This document shows positions 19,599-34,203 of a stretch of DNA of 64,000 bases, piece by piece. The DNA is taken from positions 62,001-126,000 of the forward strand of contig NZ_JNIY01000005.1 in the NCBI RefSeq assembly GCF_000701465.1, in the 5' to 3' direction. Below the pieces are notes generated by a model. It saw only the letters and a program-made list of their open reading frames with translations. It had not been told where the DNA came from and did no database searches. Each line of letters opens with the position of its first letter. Positions within the stretch are counted from its first letter, which is position 1. Source of the DNA: Paraoerskovia marina DSM 21750. Its GTDB lineage: Bacteria; Actinomycetota; Actinomycetes; Actinomycetales; Cellulomonadaceae. The position numbers and the translations under genes are program-made.

Positions 19599-21154
19599 CC
19601 GGGCCGACGACCGTCACGGCGGCAGACGTCCCCTGGGGTGCGACCTGGCCGTCCGTGCAGGGCTTCCGCGACCTCGCGGCCTCGCGTCGCGTCGTCCCGG
19701 TGGTGCGGCGTCTCCTGGCCGACGACATCACGCCGGTCGGCCTCTACCAGACGCTCGCGGGCGGACGCCCGGGGACCTTCCTCATGGAGTCCGCGGAGTC
19801 GGACGGCGGATGGTCGCGCTGGTCCTTCGTCGGTGCCGCGTCGCGGGCGACCCTCACCGCGCGCGACGGGTCGGCGGTCTGGTCCGGCGACGTGCCGGCC
19901 GGCGTGCCGACGTCCGGCGACGTCGTCGAGGTCCTCGAGAAGACGCTCGACGCGTTGCGCACACCGGAGATCCCCGGCCTTCCCCCGTTCACCGGTGGCC
20001 TCGCCGGCGCACTCGGCTGGGACGTCGTCCGGCACTGGGAACCGACCCTGCCCGCGAACGCACCCGACGAGCTCGGTGTCCCGGAGCTGACGCTCTGCCT
20101 GGCCACGGACCTGGCGGCGGTCGACCACCGGGAGTCCTCCGTGTGGCTCGTCGCCAACGCGATCAACTTCGACGGCACGGACGAGCGGGTCGACGAGGCG
20201 TACGCCGACGCCGTCGCGCGGCTCGACGCGATGCAGGCCGCGCTGCGGTCGGGCGGACGAATACCTGCCGTGGTCGTGGACCACGACCTGCCGGAGCCCG
20301 AGCTGGAGTTCCGCTCGACCCGGGACGAGTTCGAGCAGGCAGTCCTGGCCGGCAAGGATGCCATCCGTGAGGGCGACGTCTTCCAGGTCGTGCTCTCCCA
20401 GCGCCTCGACCTCGACTGCCCCGCGGCCCCGATCGACGTGTACCGGGCGTTGCGCACGATCAACCCGAGCCCGTACATGTACTGCTTCAGCCTGGCCGAC
20501 TCCGACGGGCAGGAGTTCTCCGTCGTCGGGTCCAGCCCCGAGACGCTCGTGAAGGTCACCGACGGGCGGGCCGTGACGTTCCCCATCGCCGGATCGCGAC
20601 CACGGGGCGGGACCCCGGCGGAGGACGTCGCGCTCGGTGACGAGCTGCGGGAGGACCCGAAGGAGCTCGCCGAGCACCTCATGCTCGTCGACCTGTCCCG
20701 CAACGACCTGGTCAAGGTGTGCGAGCCCCTGTCCGTCGAGGTGGTCGAGTTCATGGTCACCAAGCGGTACAGCCACATCATGCACCTGAGCTCGACGGTG
20801 GTCGGGCATCTGCGCGACGGCGCGACGGCGCTCGACGCGCTCCGGGCGACGTTCCCGGCGGGCACGCTCTCCGGGGCGCCGAAACCTCGCGCGATCGCGC
20901 TGATCGACGAGCTTGAGCCGGCCTCGCGAGGGATCTACGGCGGAACGGTCGGGTACTTCGACTTCGCCGGCAACATGGACATGGCCATCGCCATCCGCAC
21001 CGCGCTCCTGCGCGCGGGGCGGGCGAGCGTGCAGGCCGGCGGCGGCGTCGTCGCGGACTCCGTCCCTGCGCTCGAGTACGCCGAGTCCCGCAACAAGGCG
21101 GCGGCCGCGGTGCGGGCGATCCAGCTCGCGGCACGTCTGCGCCCCCTCCGCTGA
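19595..21154 (+). CDS. trpE: Anthranilate synthase component I TrpE
   Basis: This 519-residue enzyme converts chorismate with ammonia from TrpG to anthranilate, the first step to tryptophan. The feedback-binding motif appears as FLMESAE (Leu63-Ser66; LLES in most enzymes). The catalytic half shows [42 protein letters not shown] and [11 protein letters not shown]. It is full length, so tryptophan inhibition is expected. trpG is not in the window. Its stop TGA overlaps the ATG of the next gene by one base. Confidence 0.97.
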   Translation: MTGPTTVTAADVPWGATWPSVQGFRDLAASRRVVPVVRRLLADDITPVGLYQTLAGGRPGTFLMESAESDGGWSRWSFVGAASRATLTARDGSAVWSGDVPAGVPTSGDVVEVLEKTLDALRTPEIPGLPPFTGGLAGALGWDVVRHWEPTLPANAPDELGVPELTLCLATDLAAVDHRESSVWLVANAINFDGTDERVDEAYADAVARLDAMQAALRSGGRIPAVVVDHDLPEPELEFRSTRDEFEQAVLAGKDAIREGDVFQVVLSQRLDLDCPAAPIDVYRALRTINPSPYMYCFSLADSDGQEFSVVGSSPETLVKVTDGRAVTFPIAGSRPRGGTPAEDVALGDELREDPKELAEHLMLVDLSRNDLVKVCEPLSVEVVEFMVTKRYSHIMHLSSTVVGHLRDGATALDALRATFPAGTLSGAPKPRAIALIDELEPASRGIYGGTVGYFDFAGNMDMAIAIRTALLRAGRASVQAGGGVVADSVPALEYAESRNKAAAAVRAIQLAARLRPLR

Positions 21155-21750
21155 TGCGTGCGAGCCTGAGCCGGCGCAACGCCGTGGTCGCTCTCCTGCT
21201 TCTCGGCGCGTCCGCGCTGCTGCTCTCGATGCCGGTGTGGATGACGGCGCAGGGCAGCAGTGCGCTGGAGGACGTCGTCGACCTCGGCGTGGCCGGGACG
21301 ACGGCCGCCCCGGCCGTGAGCGCCGGCGCGCTCGTCCTCGTGGCCTCGGCGCTCGCACTGGGACTTGTCGGTCGGGTCGGCCGGTGGGTCGTCCTGGTCG
21401 TGGCCGCGGGAAGCGGGCTGACGATCCTGGTCGGTGCTCTGAACGTGGCGCTCGACCCGCTGCCCGCGATGACCGCCGAGGCAGCGCGTGCGACGGGGGT
21501 CGGTGAGGTCACGACGGCCGTGGATCTGACGCCGTTCCCGTGGGTGGTCGTCGTGCTCGGCGCGATCGTCCTCGTGGTCGTCCTGGCCGCCGCCTGGTCG
21601 GCGCGAGGATGGACGACGTCAGGAGCTCGCCACGAACGGGGAGCGCCTCGTCAGGACGTTCCCGACGACGATCCCGCGGCACTGTGGGACGAGCTGACGC
21701 GTTCGGCGGAGTCGGACGGCCCGCCCGCCGGTCGACCCGACGAACGATAG
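21154..21750 (+). CDS. Trp-operon-associated membrane protein (TIGR02234 type)
   Basis: This 198-residue protein has four predicted membrane helices (about 10-30, 50-72, 76-96, 127-148) and a charged cytoplasmic tail (PAALWDELTRSAESD). It matches the Trp_oprn_chp family, found almost only between trpE and trpC in actinobacteria. Function unknown; the fixed location suggests a role with tryptophan or chorismate, but nothing in the sequence shows catalysis. It starts on the trpE stop (TGATG-type overlap). Confidence 0.85.
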   Translation: MRASLSRRNAVVALLLLGASALLLSMPVWMTAQGSSALEDVVDLGVAGTTAAPAVSAGALVLVASALALGLVGRVGRWVVLVVAAGSGLTILVGALNVALDPLPAMTAEAARATGVGEVTTAVDLTPFPWVVVVLGAIVLVVVLAAAWSARGWTTSGARHERGAPRQDVPDDDPAALWDELTRSAESDGPPAGRPDER

Positions 21751-21786
21751 GATTGGTCGACATCTTCACGAAAGGCGCACACACTC

Positions 21787-22044
21787 ATGGTTGATTCCAC
21801 GTCCACGCAGCCCGTCGCGGACTACCTCCCACCGACGGTCCCGCCCGACAACCACGGGCACACCACGGCCTCCTGGACGTCGATGATCGGCATCATGCTC
21901 GGTTCGCTCATCACCGCCGTGGGGCTCGTCGTCGCGACGCCGTGGCTGTCCTGGGTCGGTCTCGCCGTGGTCCTGATCGCCGTCGTCGTCGGTGGCGTCA
22001 TGCGCGCGATGGGCTACGGGCAGGCACCGGCACGCAAGAGCTGA
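21787..22044 (+). CDS. HGxxPAAW-family small membrane protein
   Basis: This 85-residue protein has a Pro-rich N-terminus, the family box NHGHTTASW (consensus HGxxPAAW, with Thr-Ser in place of Pro-Ala here) and two hydrophobic segments (about 38-58 and 59-78). It ends in GYGQAPARKS. The family is restricted to actinobacteria and is usually beside trp genes. Function unknown. An AAGG-type ribosome-binding site lies 15 bases upstream. Confidence 0.8.
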   Translation: MVDSTSTQPVADYLPPTVPPDNHGHTTASWTSMIGIMLGSLITAVGLVVATPWLSWVGLAVVLIAVVVGGVMRAMGYGQAPARKS

Positions 22045-22049
22045 CCGTC

Positions 22050-22469
22050 GTGGCGACCACGACGGAGCGGCGGGGCCTTGCCCTGCTCGAACCGCTCGTG
22101 GTCGCCGCCCTCGTGGGCGCGGCGACTCTCCTCGTCGCCCTGCGTGACCCGCACGTCCCCGGGAGCTACGGCGTCTGCCCGAGCCTGATGATCTTCGGCC
22201 TGGCGTGCCCGGGATGCGGTGGCCTGCGTGCCACGCACGACCTGGCGCACCTCGACCTCGTCGGAGCCTGGGCGTCGAACCCTCTCGTGGTCGTCCTTCT
22301 CCCGGCCGTGGTCGGCCTGTGGTCCCTCTGGCTCGCGGCACGGTGGTCGCCCCGGAGGACGATGCCGACCGTGCCGCGCGTCGTCTGGATCACCGTCGGC
22401 GCGATCGCCGTGATCTTCGGCGTCGTGCGCAACATTCCCGGCGCAGGGGACTTCCTCGGGCCTGCCTGA
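22050..22469 (+). CDS. DUF2752 membrane protein
   Basis: This 139-residue protein has three hydrophobic segments and the DUF2752 core CPSLMIFGLACPGCGGLRA followed by HLDLVGAWASNPL. The three cysteines in that core could bind metal or form a redox pair. I chose GTG 22050, five bases after the preceding stop. Function unknown; members often neighbour TM2 or trp-cluster membrane genes. Confidence 0.8.
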   Translation: MATTTERRGLALLEPLVVAALVGAATLLVALRDPHVPGSYGVCPSLMIFGLACPGCGGLRATHDLAHLDLVGAWASNPLVVVLLPAVVGLWSLWLAARWSPRRTMPTVPRVVWITVGAIAVIFGVVRNIPGAGDFLGPA

Positions 22470-22515
22470 CCGTCTCGCCCCTCGGTGCGTGGTCCGGAGA
22501 ACGGCCTGGCGCACC

Positions 22516-22521
22516 TACGAT
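22516..22521 (+). promoter_or_regulatory. Possible -10 hexamer TACGAT upstream of trpC
   Basis: TACGAT lies in the 138-base gap before trpC and would start a transcript near 22528 with a leader of about 80 bases. The leader has no tryptophan-codon run, no leader peptide with its own stop and no T-box-like element that I can see. An in-frame ATG at 22542 would add 22 basic residues to TrpC and is unlikely to be used. Confidence 0.35.
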
Positions 22522-22607
22522 GGCCTGCAGAAGACGTCGCCATGCGAGGCGGTCGGCCGCGAGGGCGGGGCCAGCCGGGGGACAAGCACGAGCACGGGAG
22601 CGAAACT

Positions 22608-23420
22608 ATGACCGTTCTAGACGACATCATCGCGGGTGTCCGCGAGGACCTGTCGCGCCGCCAGGCGTCGACCTCCCTGGACGCGCTCAAGGAGCGCGCG
22701 GCGAGGACCCCCGGGGCGCTGAACGCCGCCGACCGGCTGAAGGTCGACGGGCAGGTCGCGGTGATCGCCGAGGTGAAGCGGTCCAGTCCCAGCAAGGGTG
22801 CCCTGGCGCCGATCTCCGACCCCGCCGCCCTGGCGGTCGAGTACGCGCACGGGGGTGCGGCCGCGATCTCGGTGCTCACCGAGGAGCGTCGGTTCGGCGG
22901 CAGCCTGGACGACCTCGACGCGGTGCGTGCCAAGGTCGACGTCCCCGTCCTCCGCAAGGACTTCGTCGTCACGCCGTACCAGGTGTGGGAGGCCCGGGCA
23001 CACGGGGCCGACATCATCCTGCTCATCGTCGCAGCGCTCGAGCAGACCGTCCTGACCTCCCTCGTCGAGCGCGTCCAGTCCCTGGGGATGACGGCCATCG
23101 TCGAGGTCCACACGGCGGACGAGGTCTCCCGTGCGCTGGACGCCGGGGCCCAGATCATCGGGGTGAACTCGCGGAACCTGAAGACCCTCGAGGTCGACCG
23201 GACGACGTTCGCGCGGCTCGCGCCGGCGATCCCCGACGAGATCTGCCGCATCGCGGAGTCCGGCGTCCGTGGGCCGCACGACGTCGTCGACTACGCACGG
23301 TCGGGTGCCCACGCCGTCCTCGTGGGCGAGGCTCTCGTCACCGGTGACGCCCCGCGGTCGTCGGTCGCCGACCTCGTCGCCGCCGGCTCCCACCCCTCGC
23401 TCCGCGCCATCCGCCACTGA
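22608..23420 (+). CDS. trpC: Indole-3-glycerol phosphate synthase TrpC
   Basis: This 270-residue TIM barrel closes the indole ring from Cd[15 protein letters not shown] carries the catalytic Glu and Lys. [23 protein letters not shown] and [11 protein letters not shown] are the other family motifs. It is monofunctional (no TrpF fusion). ATG 22608 gives the conserved N-terminus [15 protein letters not shown] and has GGGAG nearby. trpB follows after 34 bases. Confidence 0.97.
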   Translation: MTVLDDIIAGVREDLSRRQASTSLDALKERAARTPGALNAADRLKVDGQVAVIAEVKRSSPSKGALAPISDPAALAVEYAHGGAAAISVLTEERRFGGSLDDLDAVRAKVDVPVLRKDFVVTPYQVWEARAHGADIILLIVAALEQTVLTSLVERVQSLGMTAIVEVHTADEVSRALDAGAQIIGVNSRNLKTLEVDRTTFARLAPAIPDEICRIAESGVRGPHDVVDYARSGAHAVLVGEALVTGDAPRSSVADLVAAGSHPSLRAIRH

Positions 23421-23454
23421 GGCGACCCGCACCATCGACAGGAGGCCTGGCCCC

Positions 23455-24717
23455 GTGCCTGACATCCCATCCCTGCAGAACACGCAGGGCCCCTATTACG
23501 GTGACTTCGGCGGCCGCTACGTCCCCGAGGCCTTGATCGCGGCTCTCGAGGAGCTCGAGCGCGAGTACCGCTCCGCGATCGCGGACCCTGCGTTCATGGA
23601 GGAGCTCGAGCGCCTCCAGCGCGAGTACACGGGGCGGCCGAGCCCGTTGACCGAGGTGCCTCGGTTCGCGGCGCACGCCGGTGGCGTACGGATGTTCCTC
23701 AAGCGCGAGGACCTCAACCACACGGGGTCGCACAAGATCAACAACGTGCTCGGCCAGGCGCTCCTGGTCAAGCGCATGGGCAAGTCTCGCGTCATCGCCG
23801 AGACCGGGGCGGGGCAGCACGGGGTCGCCACGGCGACGGCGGCTGCGCTCCTCGACCTCGAGTGCGTGGTCTACATGGGTGAGGAGGACACGCAGCGCCA
23901 GGCGCTCAACGTCGCCCGCATGCGCCTCCTCGGCGCGACCGTCGTTCCCGTGACGATCGGGTCGCGGACCCTCAAGGACGCGATCAACGAGGCGCTGCGC
24001 GACTGGGTCGCGAACGTCGACGACACCCACTACCTGCTCGGCACCGTGACCGGGCCGCACCCGTTCCCCGAGATGGTCCGCGAGTTCCACAAGGTCATCG
24101 GCGACGAGGCGCGGGAGCAGATCCTGGAGCGCACGGGCACTCTCCCGGACGTGGTCGCCGCGTGCGTGGGCGGTGGTTCCAACGCGCTCGGGCTCTTCAA
24201 CGCGTTCCTCGACGACGCGGACGTCCGACTCCTCGGGCTCGAGGCGGGGGGCGACGGCGTCGACACCGGTCGGCACTCCGCGCGGTTCAGCGGAGGAGCG
24301 CCGGGCGTGCTGCACGGCGCCAGGTCGTACCTGCTGCAGGACGAGGACGGCCAGACCCTGCCGAGCCACTCGGTCTCTGCCGGGCTCGACTACCCGAGCG
24401 TGAGTCCCATCCACTCGTGGTTGCACGACACCGGACGTGCCGAGTACCGGCCGGTCACGGACGCGGAGGCGATGGACGCGTTCCGTCTCCTCTGCCTCAC
24501 CGAGGGGATCATTCCCGCGATCGAGTCTGCGCATGCTCTCGCCGGTGCGCTGCGCGTGGGCCGGGAGCTCGCTGCGGACGGTCGGGACGACGCCGTCGTC
24601 CTCGTGAACCTCTCCGGGCGTGGCGACAAGGACGTCGCGACGGCTGCGCGGTGGTTCGACGTGGTCGACGCCGAGGACATCAAGAACGCAGCGACGACCG
24701 AGGGGAGCAGCCTGTGA
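23455..24717 (+). CDS. trpB: Tryptophan synthase beta chain TrpB
   Basis: This 420-residue PLP enzyme condenses indole with serine. [16 protein letters not shown] opens the protein. [13 protein letters not shown] carries the PLP-binding Lys94, [12 protein letters not shown] the substrate Glu, and [12 protein letters not shown] the phosphate loop. GTG start with AGGAGG at 23440-23445. The stop overlaps the trpA start as GTGA. Confidence 0.97.
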   Translation: MPDIPSLQNTQGPYYGDFGGRYVPEALIAALEELEREYRSAIADPAFMEELERLQREYTGRPSPLTEVPRFAAHAGGVRMFLKREDLNHTGSHKINNVLGQALLVKRMGKSRVIAETGAGQHGVATATAAALLDLECVVYMGEEDTQRQALNVARMRLLGATVVPVTIGSRTLKDAINEALRDWVANVDDTHYLLGTVTGPHPFPEMVREFHKVIGDEAREQILERTGTLPDVVAACVGGGSNALGLFNAFLDDADVRLLGLEAGGDGVDTGRHSARFSGGAPGVLHGARSYLLQDEDGQTLPSHSVSAGLDYPSVSPIHSWLHDTGRAEYRPVTDAEAMDAFRLLCLTEGIIPAIESAHALAGALRVGRELAADGRDDAVVLVNLSGRGDKDVATAARWFDVVDAEDIKNAATTEGSSL

Positions 24718-25562
24718 GCGCCGTGGCGGGACCGGGCGGCAGCCCGGGTGCGGGCACGACCGGCGTGCGACTTCGCGCGATGCGTGACGAAGGCCGTGCG
24801 GCGCTGATCGGCTACCTCCCGCTGGGCTTCCCGGACGTGGAGCGCTCCGCCGAGGCGGCTCTCGCGATGGTCGAGGCGGGGGTCGACGTCGTCGAGCTCG
24901 GTCTGCCCTACACCGATCCCGTGATGGACGGACCGACGATCCAGGCCGCGGTGGACGTCTCGCTGAATGCGGGAACCCGGGTCCGGGACGTGTTCGGCGT
25001 CGTCGAGCGCGTGAGTGCGGCGGGCGCCCCGACGCTCGTGATGACGTACTGGAACCCGGTGCTCCGCTACGGCGTGGGCGCGTTCGCCCGGGACCTCGCG
25101 GCTGCCGGTGGAGCCGGGCTGATCACCCCGGACCTGATCCCGGACGAGGGCGCGGACTGGATCGCCGCGGCCGACGAGCACGATCTCGACAAGGTATTCC
25201 TCGTCGCCCCCAGCTCGACCACGGAGCGCCTTGCCTCGACGGTGGCGGCGTCGCGTGGTTTCGTCTACGCAGCCTCGACGATGGGCGTGACGGGGGAGCG
25301 GGCGACCGTCGGCTCGCGCGCGGAGGCGCTCGTCGCGGACACGCGCGCGGCAGGGGCAGACCTGGTGTGTGTCGGTCTCGGCGTCTCGACGCCGCAGCAG
25401 GCCGCCGACGTCGCGCGCTACGCCGACGGCGTCATCGTCGGCTCGGCCTTCGTCCGCCCGCTGCTGGGAGACGCTCCCTGGGCCGAACGGCTCGAGGCTC
25501 TGCAGGCGGTTGTGCGAGGCATCGCCGACGGAGTGCACGGCGCGCGCGAGGTGAGCGCATGA
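24714..25562 (+). CDS. trpA: Tryptophan synthase alpha chain TrpA
   Basis: This 282-residue TIM barrel splits indole-3-glycerol phosphate and passes indole to TrpB through the tunnel. The catalytic Glu61 ([11 protein letters not shown]) and Asp68 are present. [15 protein letters not shown] and [14 protein letters not shown] form the phosphate and loop regions. It begins inside the trpB stop (GTGA) and its own stop overlaps lgt by ATGA, so trpB-trpA-lgt are coupled. Confidence 0.97.
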   Translation: MSAVAGPGGSPGAGTTGVRLRAMRDEGRAALIGYLPLGFPDVERSAEAALAMVEAGVDVVELGLPYTDPVMDGPTIQAAVDVSLNAGTRVRDVFGVVERVSAAGAPTLVMTYWNPVLRYGVGAFARDLAAAGGAGLITPDLIPDEGADWIAAADEHDLDKVFLVAPSSTTERLASTVAASRGFVYAASTMGVTGERATVGSRAEALVADTRAAGADLVCVGLGVSTPQQAADVARYADGVIVGSAFVRPLLGDAPWAERLEALQAVVRGIADGVHGAREVSA

Positions 25563-26473
25563 GCCTCGCAGCCCTCGTCACCTCTATCCCGAGCCCTGCC
25601 GAGGACACCTGGTACGTCGGGCCGTTCCCGATCCGTGCGTATGCGATGGCGATCCTCGCAGGGATCGCGGTCGCGGTCTGGCTGACCACCAAGCGTTGGG
25701 CCGCTCGGGGCAACAACCCCGACGACGTGCTGGAGATCGCCTTCTGGGCCGTCCCGTTCGGGATCGTCGGTGGGCGGATCTATCACGTCATCACGACCCC
25801 GGAGCCCTACTGGGGGCCAGACGGTGACCCCTGGAAGGCCCTGAGGATCTGGGACGGGGGCCTCGGGATCTGGGGTGCCGTCGCGCTCGGCGCCGTCGGG
25901 GCGTACATCGGATGCCGTCGGCTCAACGTCAGCTTCGTCGAGTTCGCCGACGCACTTGCCCCTGGGCTCCTGATCGCGCAGGGCATCGGCCGTCTGGGCA
26001 ACTGGTTCAACCAGGAGCTCTTCGGTGCGCCGACGACACTGCCCTGGGGGCTCGAGGTCGACGCGGACGTCGCGGCGCGGACGTGCGCCGAGTGGGGGAT
26101 CGAGTGCGCCCCGGGAACTCTGTTCCACCCGACATTCCTCTACGAGATGATCTGGAACATCGCGGGGGCGTTTCTTCTCATGTACCTCGCGAAGCGGTTC
26201 AAGCTTGGTCATGGTCAGGTATTCTGGCTCTATGCCATGATCTACACCTCGGGCAGGGTGTGGATCGAGATGCTGCGTATTGACACGGCCGAGGTGATCT
26301 TCGGTCTCCGTCTGAACGTATGGACGTCAATCGTGGTATTCGCGATCGCCTTGGTAGCGTTCGTGATCGTCGCGCGCCGCTATCCCGCGGGCGACGAGCC
26401 GGCGGTGTCACGCACACCTGACGCGCCGGAAGGTGAAGCGGACGATGAGGAGCAGCCCGACCAGGGCAGCTAG
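25559..26473 (+). CDS. lgt: Prolipoprotein diacylglyceryl transferase Lgt
   Basis: This 304-residue membrane enzyme moves diacylglycerol from phosphatidylglycerol to the lipobox Cys of prolipoproteins. About seven helices can be seen. The family signature appears as GRLGNWFNQELFGAPTTLPWGLEV-like residues, and the Arg of GGRIYHVI and the conserved Tyr after AYA are present. The acidic tail (EGEADDEEQPDQGS) is cytoplasmic. The base composition of the last 250 bases is noticeably less GC-rich than its surroundings. It would act on the FKBP lipoprotein above. Linkage to trpA is common in actinobacteria. Confidence 0.96.
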   Translation: MSLAALVTSIPSPAEDTWYVGPFPIRAYAMAILAGIAVAVWLTTKRWAARGNNPDDVLEIAFWAVPFGIVGGRIYHVITTPEPYWGPDGDPWKALRIWDGGLGIWGAVALGAVGAYIGCRRLNVSFVEFADALAPGLLIAQGIGRLGNWFNQELFGAPTTLPWGLEVDADVAARTCAEWGIECAPGTLFHPTFLYEMIWNIAGAFLLMYLAKRFKLGHGQVFWLYAMIYTSGRVWIEMLRIDTAEVIFGLRLNVWTSIVVFAIALVAFVIVARRYPAGDEPAVSRTPDAPEGEADDEEQPDQGS

Positions 26474-26604
26474 GCACGTTCGTCTCTCGTCGGTCTCGTC
26501 GGTCAACCTCCGACGGACCAACGTGTCCGATGGGTCGAGGATGCCCCAGAACTTGGTACTAGCTGTGCATCCGGCACTGTCGGAGGCATGGGAGGACGGT
26601 GTTA

Positions 26605-31153
<4,549 letters not shown>

Positions 31154-31161
<8 letters not shown>

Positions 31162-32620
31162 CCCCCGCGGATTTCTGAAGACCCGAGAGCGAGAGCTCCC
31201 GCGGAACCGACCCGTCGAGGTGCGGCTGCAGGACTGGAAGGACGTCCACGAGCACCGTGTGGACGGCCAGCCCTTCCTCGCGACCCAGGCGAGCCGCTGC
31301 ATGGACTGCGGCGTCCCGTTCTGCCATCAGGGATGCCCGCTCGGGAACCTCATCCCCGAGTGGAACGACCTCGTTCGCCAGGACCAGTGGGCCGACGCCA
31401 TCGAGCGACTCCACGAGACGAACAACTTCCCGGAGTTCACGGGGCGTGTCTGCCCCGCGCCGTGCGAGTCGAGCTGTGTCCTCGGCATCAACCAGCCGCC
31501 CGTCACGATCAAGAACATCGAGGTCTCGATCATCGACGAGGCGTTCGCCCGGGGCCTCGTCGTCCCGGAGATCCCTCATCGCCTGACGGGCAAGACCGTC
31601 GCCGTCGTCGGGTCCGGTCCGGCCGGACTCGCCGCGGCGCAGCAGATGACCCGCGCCGGGCACACCGTCGTGGTCTACGAGCGGGACCGCGCCGCGGGCG
31701 GGCTCCTGCAGTACGGGATCCCCGACTTCAAGCTCGAGAAGGTTCACGTCGAGCGCCGACTGGAGCAGATGCGTGCCGAGGGCACGCGCTTCCGGACCGG
31801 CGTGGAGGTCGGCAAGGACATCGCCTGGGACGAGCTGCGACGGCGTTTCGACGCCGTGATCGTCTCGACGGGTGCGACCGTGCCGCGCGACCTGACGATC
31901 CCGGGGCGCGAGAGTGCGGGCATCCACTACGCGATGGAGTTCCTGCACCAGGCCAACGACGTGGTCGCAGGCCACGAGGTCGAGGACCAGATCGTGGCGA
32001 CGGGCAAGCACGTGGTGATCATCGGTGGCGGTGACACCGGCTCGGACTGCCTCGGCACGTCCCTGCGTCAAGGGGCGGCGAGCGTCACGACCCTGGCCAT
32101 CGGGAAGCAGCCACCGCTCGATCGTGCGGTCGACCAGCCCTGGCCGACCGACCCGATCGTCTTCGACGTCTCGTCCTCCCACGAAGAGGGCGGTGAGCGT
32201 CGTTACCTGGCCTCGACCGTCGACTTCGTCGCGGACGAGGACGGGAACGTCCGTGCTCTCCGCGTCGCCGAGACCGAGTACCTCCCGGACGGACGCCGCG
32301 TCCCGCGCGCCGGGTCGGAGCACGAGATCCCTGCGGACCTCGTGCTCATCGCGATGGGCTTCACCGGGCCGGAGACGGAGCTGCTGACCGCACAGAGCGG
32401 CGCGGAGCTCACCGCCCGGGGTCTCGTCGCACGCGACGACGACTTCGCGGGCTCGGTACCGGGCATGTTTGTCGCGGGCGACGCCGGGCGCGGTCAGTCG
32501 CTCATCGTCTGGGCCATCGCCGAGGGTCGGGCTGCCGCAGCAGCGGCGGACGCGTACCTTCAAGGAGAGACCGAGCTGCCGTCGCCCGTGCGGGCGAGCA
32601 CGGTCTCGTTGAAGCCCTGA
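31154..32620 (+). CDS. gltD: Glutamate synthase small subunit
   Basis: This 488-residue NADPH:acceptor subunit of GOGAT passes electrons through two 4Fe-4S clusters to GltB. Cys clusters are seen in [19 protein letters not shown] and [15 protein letters not shown]. The FAD site is [17 protein letters not shown] and the NADPH site [20 protein letters not shown]-like [19 protein letters not shown] closes the FAD fold. GTG 31154 overlaps gltB by eight bases; GGAGG at 31143-31147 serves it. The transcript probably ends in the hairpins at 32626-32689. Confidence 0.97.
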
Positions 32621-32625
32621 CATCG

Positions 32626-32689
32626 TGCCCGGGGACTCCGGGCATCCACGGGCTCCCGCGTGACGGGAGCCGGAGCCCGGATTCCGGGC
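32626..32689 (+). terminator. Three consecutive hairpins between gltD and pyk
   Basis: Hairpin 1: TGCCCGG 32626-32632 pairs with CCGGGCA 32638-32644. Hairpin 2: GGCTCCCG 32651-32658 pairs with CGGGAGCC 32664-32671. Hairpin 3: GCCCGG 32675-32680 pairs with CCGGGC 32684-32689. None has a U-tract. They fill nearly all of the 93-base gap up to the pyk ribosome-binding site, so they could end gltD transcription, protect or process mRNA ends, or attenuate pyk. Confidence 0.55.
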
Positions 32690-32713
32690 AGCGAGAACTA
32701 CGAGGCTGGAGAA

Positions 32714-34150
32714 ATGCGCAGAGCAAAGATCGTATGCACCATCGGTCCGGTGACCGAGTCCCCGGAGCAGATCCAGGCGCTGGTCGACGCAGGCATGGAC
32801 GTCGCCCGGCTGAACCGTAGCCACGGCGACCCCGAGGTCCACGAGGCGGTGTACAACAACGTCCGTGCGGCTTCCAAGAAGTCGGGGCGCTCGGTCGCCG
32901 TCCTCGTCGACCTGCAGGGCCCGAAGATCCGCCTCGGGCGCTTCGCGAACGACGAGAAGCAGTGGCTCAACGAGGGCGACGTCTTCACGATCACGACCGA
33001 GGACGTGGTGGGGACGAAGGAGCTCGTCTCCACGACGCACAAGGGACTGCCGGGTGACGCCCGCGTCGGTGACCCGATCCTGATCGACGACGGCCGTGTT
33101 CTCGTCCGCGTGACGGCGGTGGAGGGCCCCCGCGTCGTCACCCGTGTCGAGGTGGCCGGTCCGGTCTCCAACAACAAGGGGCTCAACCTGCCCGGCGTCG
33201 CGGTCTCTGTGCCCGCGATGAGCGACAAGGACGAGGCGGACCTGCGCTGGGCTCTGCGCCTGGGCGCGGACATCATCGCGCTCTCGTTCGTCCGGAACGC
33301 CGCCGACTACGACGACGTGCGCCGCATCATGGACGAAGAGGGACGCGTGATCCCGGTCGTCGCCAAGGTCGAGAAGCCTCAGGCGGTCGAGAACCTCGTC
33401 GAGATCGTGGATGCGTTCGACGGCATCATGGTCGCGCGTGGCGACCTCGGCGTCGAGCTCCCGCTCGAGCAGGTCCCGCTCGTCCAGAAGCGCGCCGTCG
33501 AGCTCGCTCGACGTGCCGCCAAGCCGGTGATCGTGGCCACCCAGGTGCTCGAGTCGATGATCTCGGCCCCGCGGCCGACGCGCGCGGAGGCGTCCGACTG
33601 CGCCAACGCCGTTCTCGACGGCGCGGACGCCGTCATGCTCTCCGGCGAGACGTCCGTGGGGGAGTACCCCATCGGAGCCGTGGAGACGATGGCCCGCATC
33701 ATCGAGAGCACCGAGCAGCTCGGGCGCGAGCGGATCGCGCCCCTCGGGTCGACGCCGCACACGCGCGGCGGTGCGATCACCCGCGCCGCGGCCGAGATCG
33801 GCGAGACGCTGGGTGTGAAGCACCTGGTGACGTTCACGCAGTCGGGCGACTCCGCGCGCCGGATGTCCCGCCTGCGCTCGTCGATCCCGCTGCTCGCCTT
33901 CACGCCGAAGCAGCACGTGCGCAACACGCTGTCCCTGACCTGGGGCACGCAGGCGTACGAGGTGCCCGAGGTCGACTCGACCGAGGCCATGATCGAGCAG
34001 GTCGACACGATGTTCCAGGCGAACGGACTCGGCGAGATCGGTGACCTCGTGGTCGTCGTCTCGGGCGCACCGGTCGGTGTCGCGGGGACGACGAACTCGA
34101 TCCTGGTGCACAAGATCGGATCGCAGTCGGACGTGCGCGAGCAGCGCTGA
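32714..34150 (+). CDS. pyk: Pyruvate kinase
   Basis: This 478-residue glycolytic enzyme turns PEP and ADP into pyruvate and ATP. KIVCTIGPVTES opens the barrel. VDLQGPKIRLGRF and the lid region (GDVFTITTEDVVG) follow. The catalytic Lys is in VVAKVEKPQAV, the metal site in GIMVARGDLGVELPLEQVP, and the 1,2,6-helix in ATQVLESMI. The C-terminal allosteric domain is complete. ATG 32714 with GGAGA upstream was chosen. The gene ends at a long perfect terminator. Confidence 0.97.
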   Translation: MRRAKIVCTIGPVTESPEQIQALVDAGMDVARLNRSHGDPEVHEAVYNNVRAASKKSGRSVAVLVDLQGPKIRLGRFANDEKQWLNEGDVFTITTEDVVGTKELVSTTHKGLPGDARVGDPILIDDGRVLVRVTAVEGPRVVTRVEVAGPVSNNKGLNLPGVAVSVPAMSDKDEADLRWALRLGADIIALSFVRNAADYDDVRRIMDEEGRVIPVVAKVEKPQAVENLVEIVDAFDGIMVARGDLGVELPLEQVPLVQKRAVELARRAAKPVIVATQVLESMISAPRPTRAEASDCANAVLDGADAVMLSGETSVGEYPIGAVETMARIIESTEQLGRERIAPLGSTPHTRGGAITRAAAEIGETLGVKHLVTFTQSGDSARRMSRLRSSIPLLAFTPKQHVRNTLSLTWGTQAYEVPEVDSTEAMIEQVDTMFQANGLGEIGDLVVVVSGAPVGVAGTTNSILVHKIGSQSDVREQR

Positions 34151-34162
34151 CGTATGGACGGC

Positions 34163-34198
34163 GAACGGCCCGGCACTCCGAGGAGTGCCGGGCCGTTC
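34163..34198 (+). terminator. Strong terminator hairpin after pyk
   Basis: A perfect inverted repeat has arms 34163-34179 and 34182-34198 (GAACGGCCCGGCACTCC and its complement). It starts 13 bases after the pyk stop and has no long U-tract. It also lies just beyond the 3' end of the opposite-strand tRNA (34204), so it may serve both. Confidence 0.8.
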
Positions 34199-34203
34199 GT
34201 GTG

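Noticed and set aside
26474-26604. Small gene or strong terminator between lgt and gltB
   Set aside because: Only a weak five-pair hairpin (GTCGG/CCGAC) and the gltB ribosome-binding site are visible, and no frame has a start with coding character.
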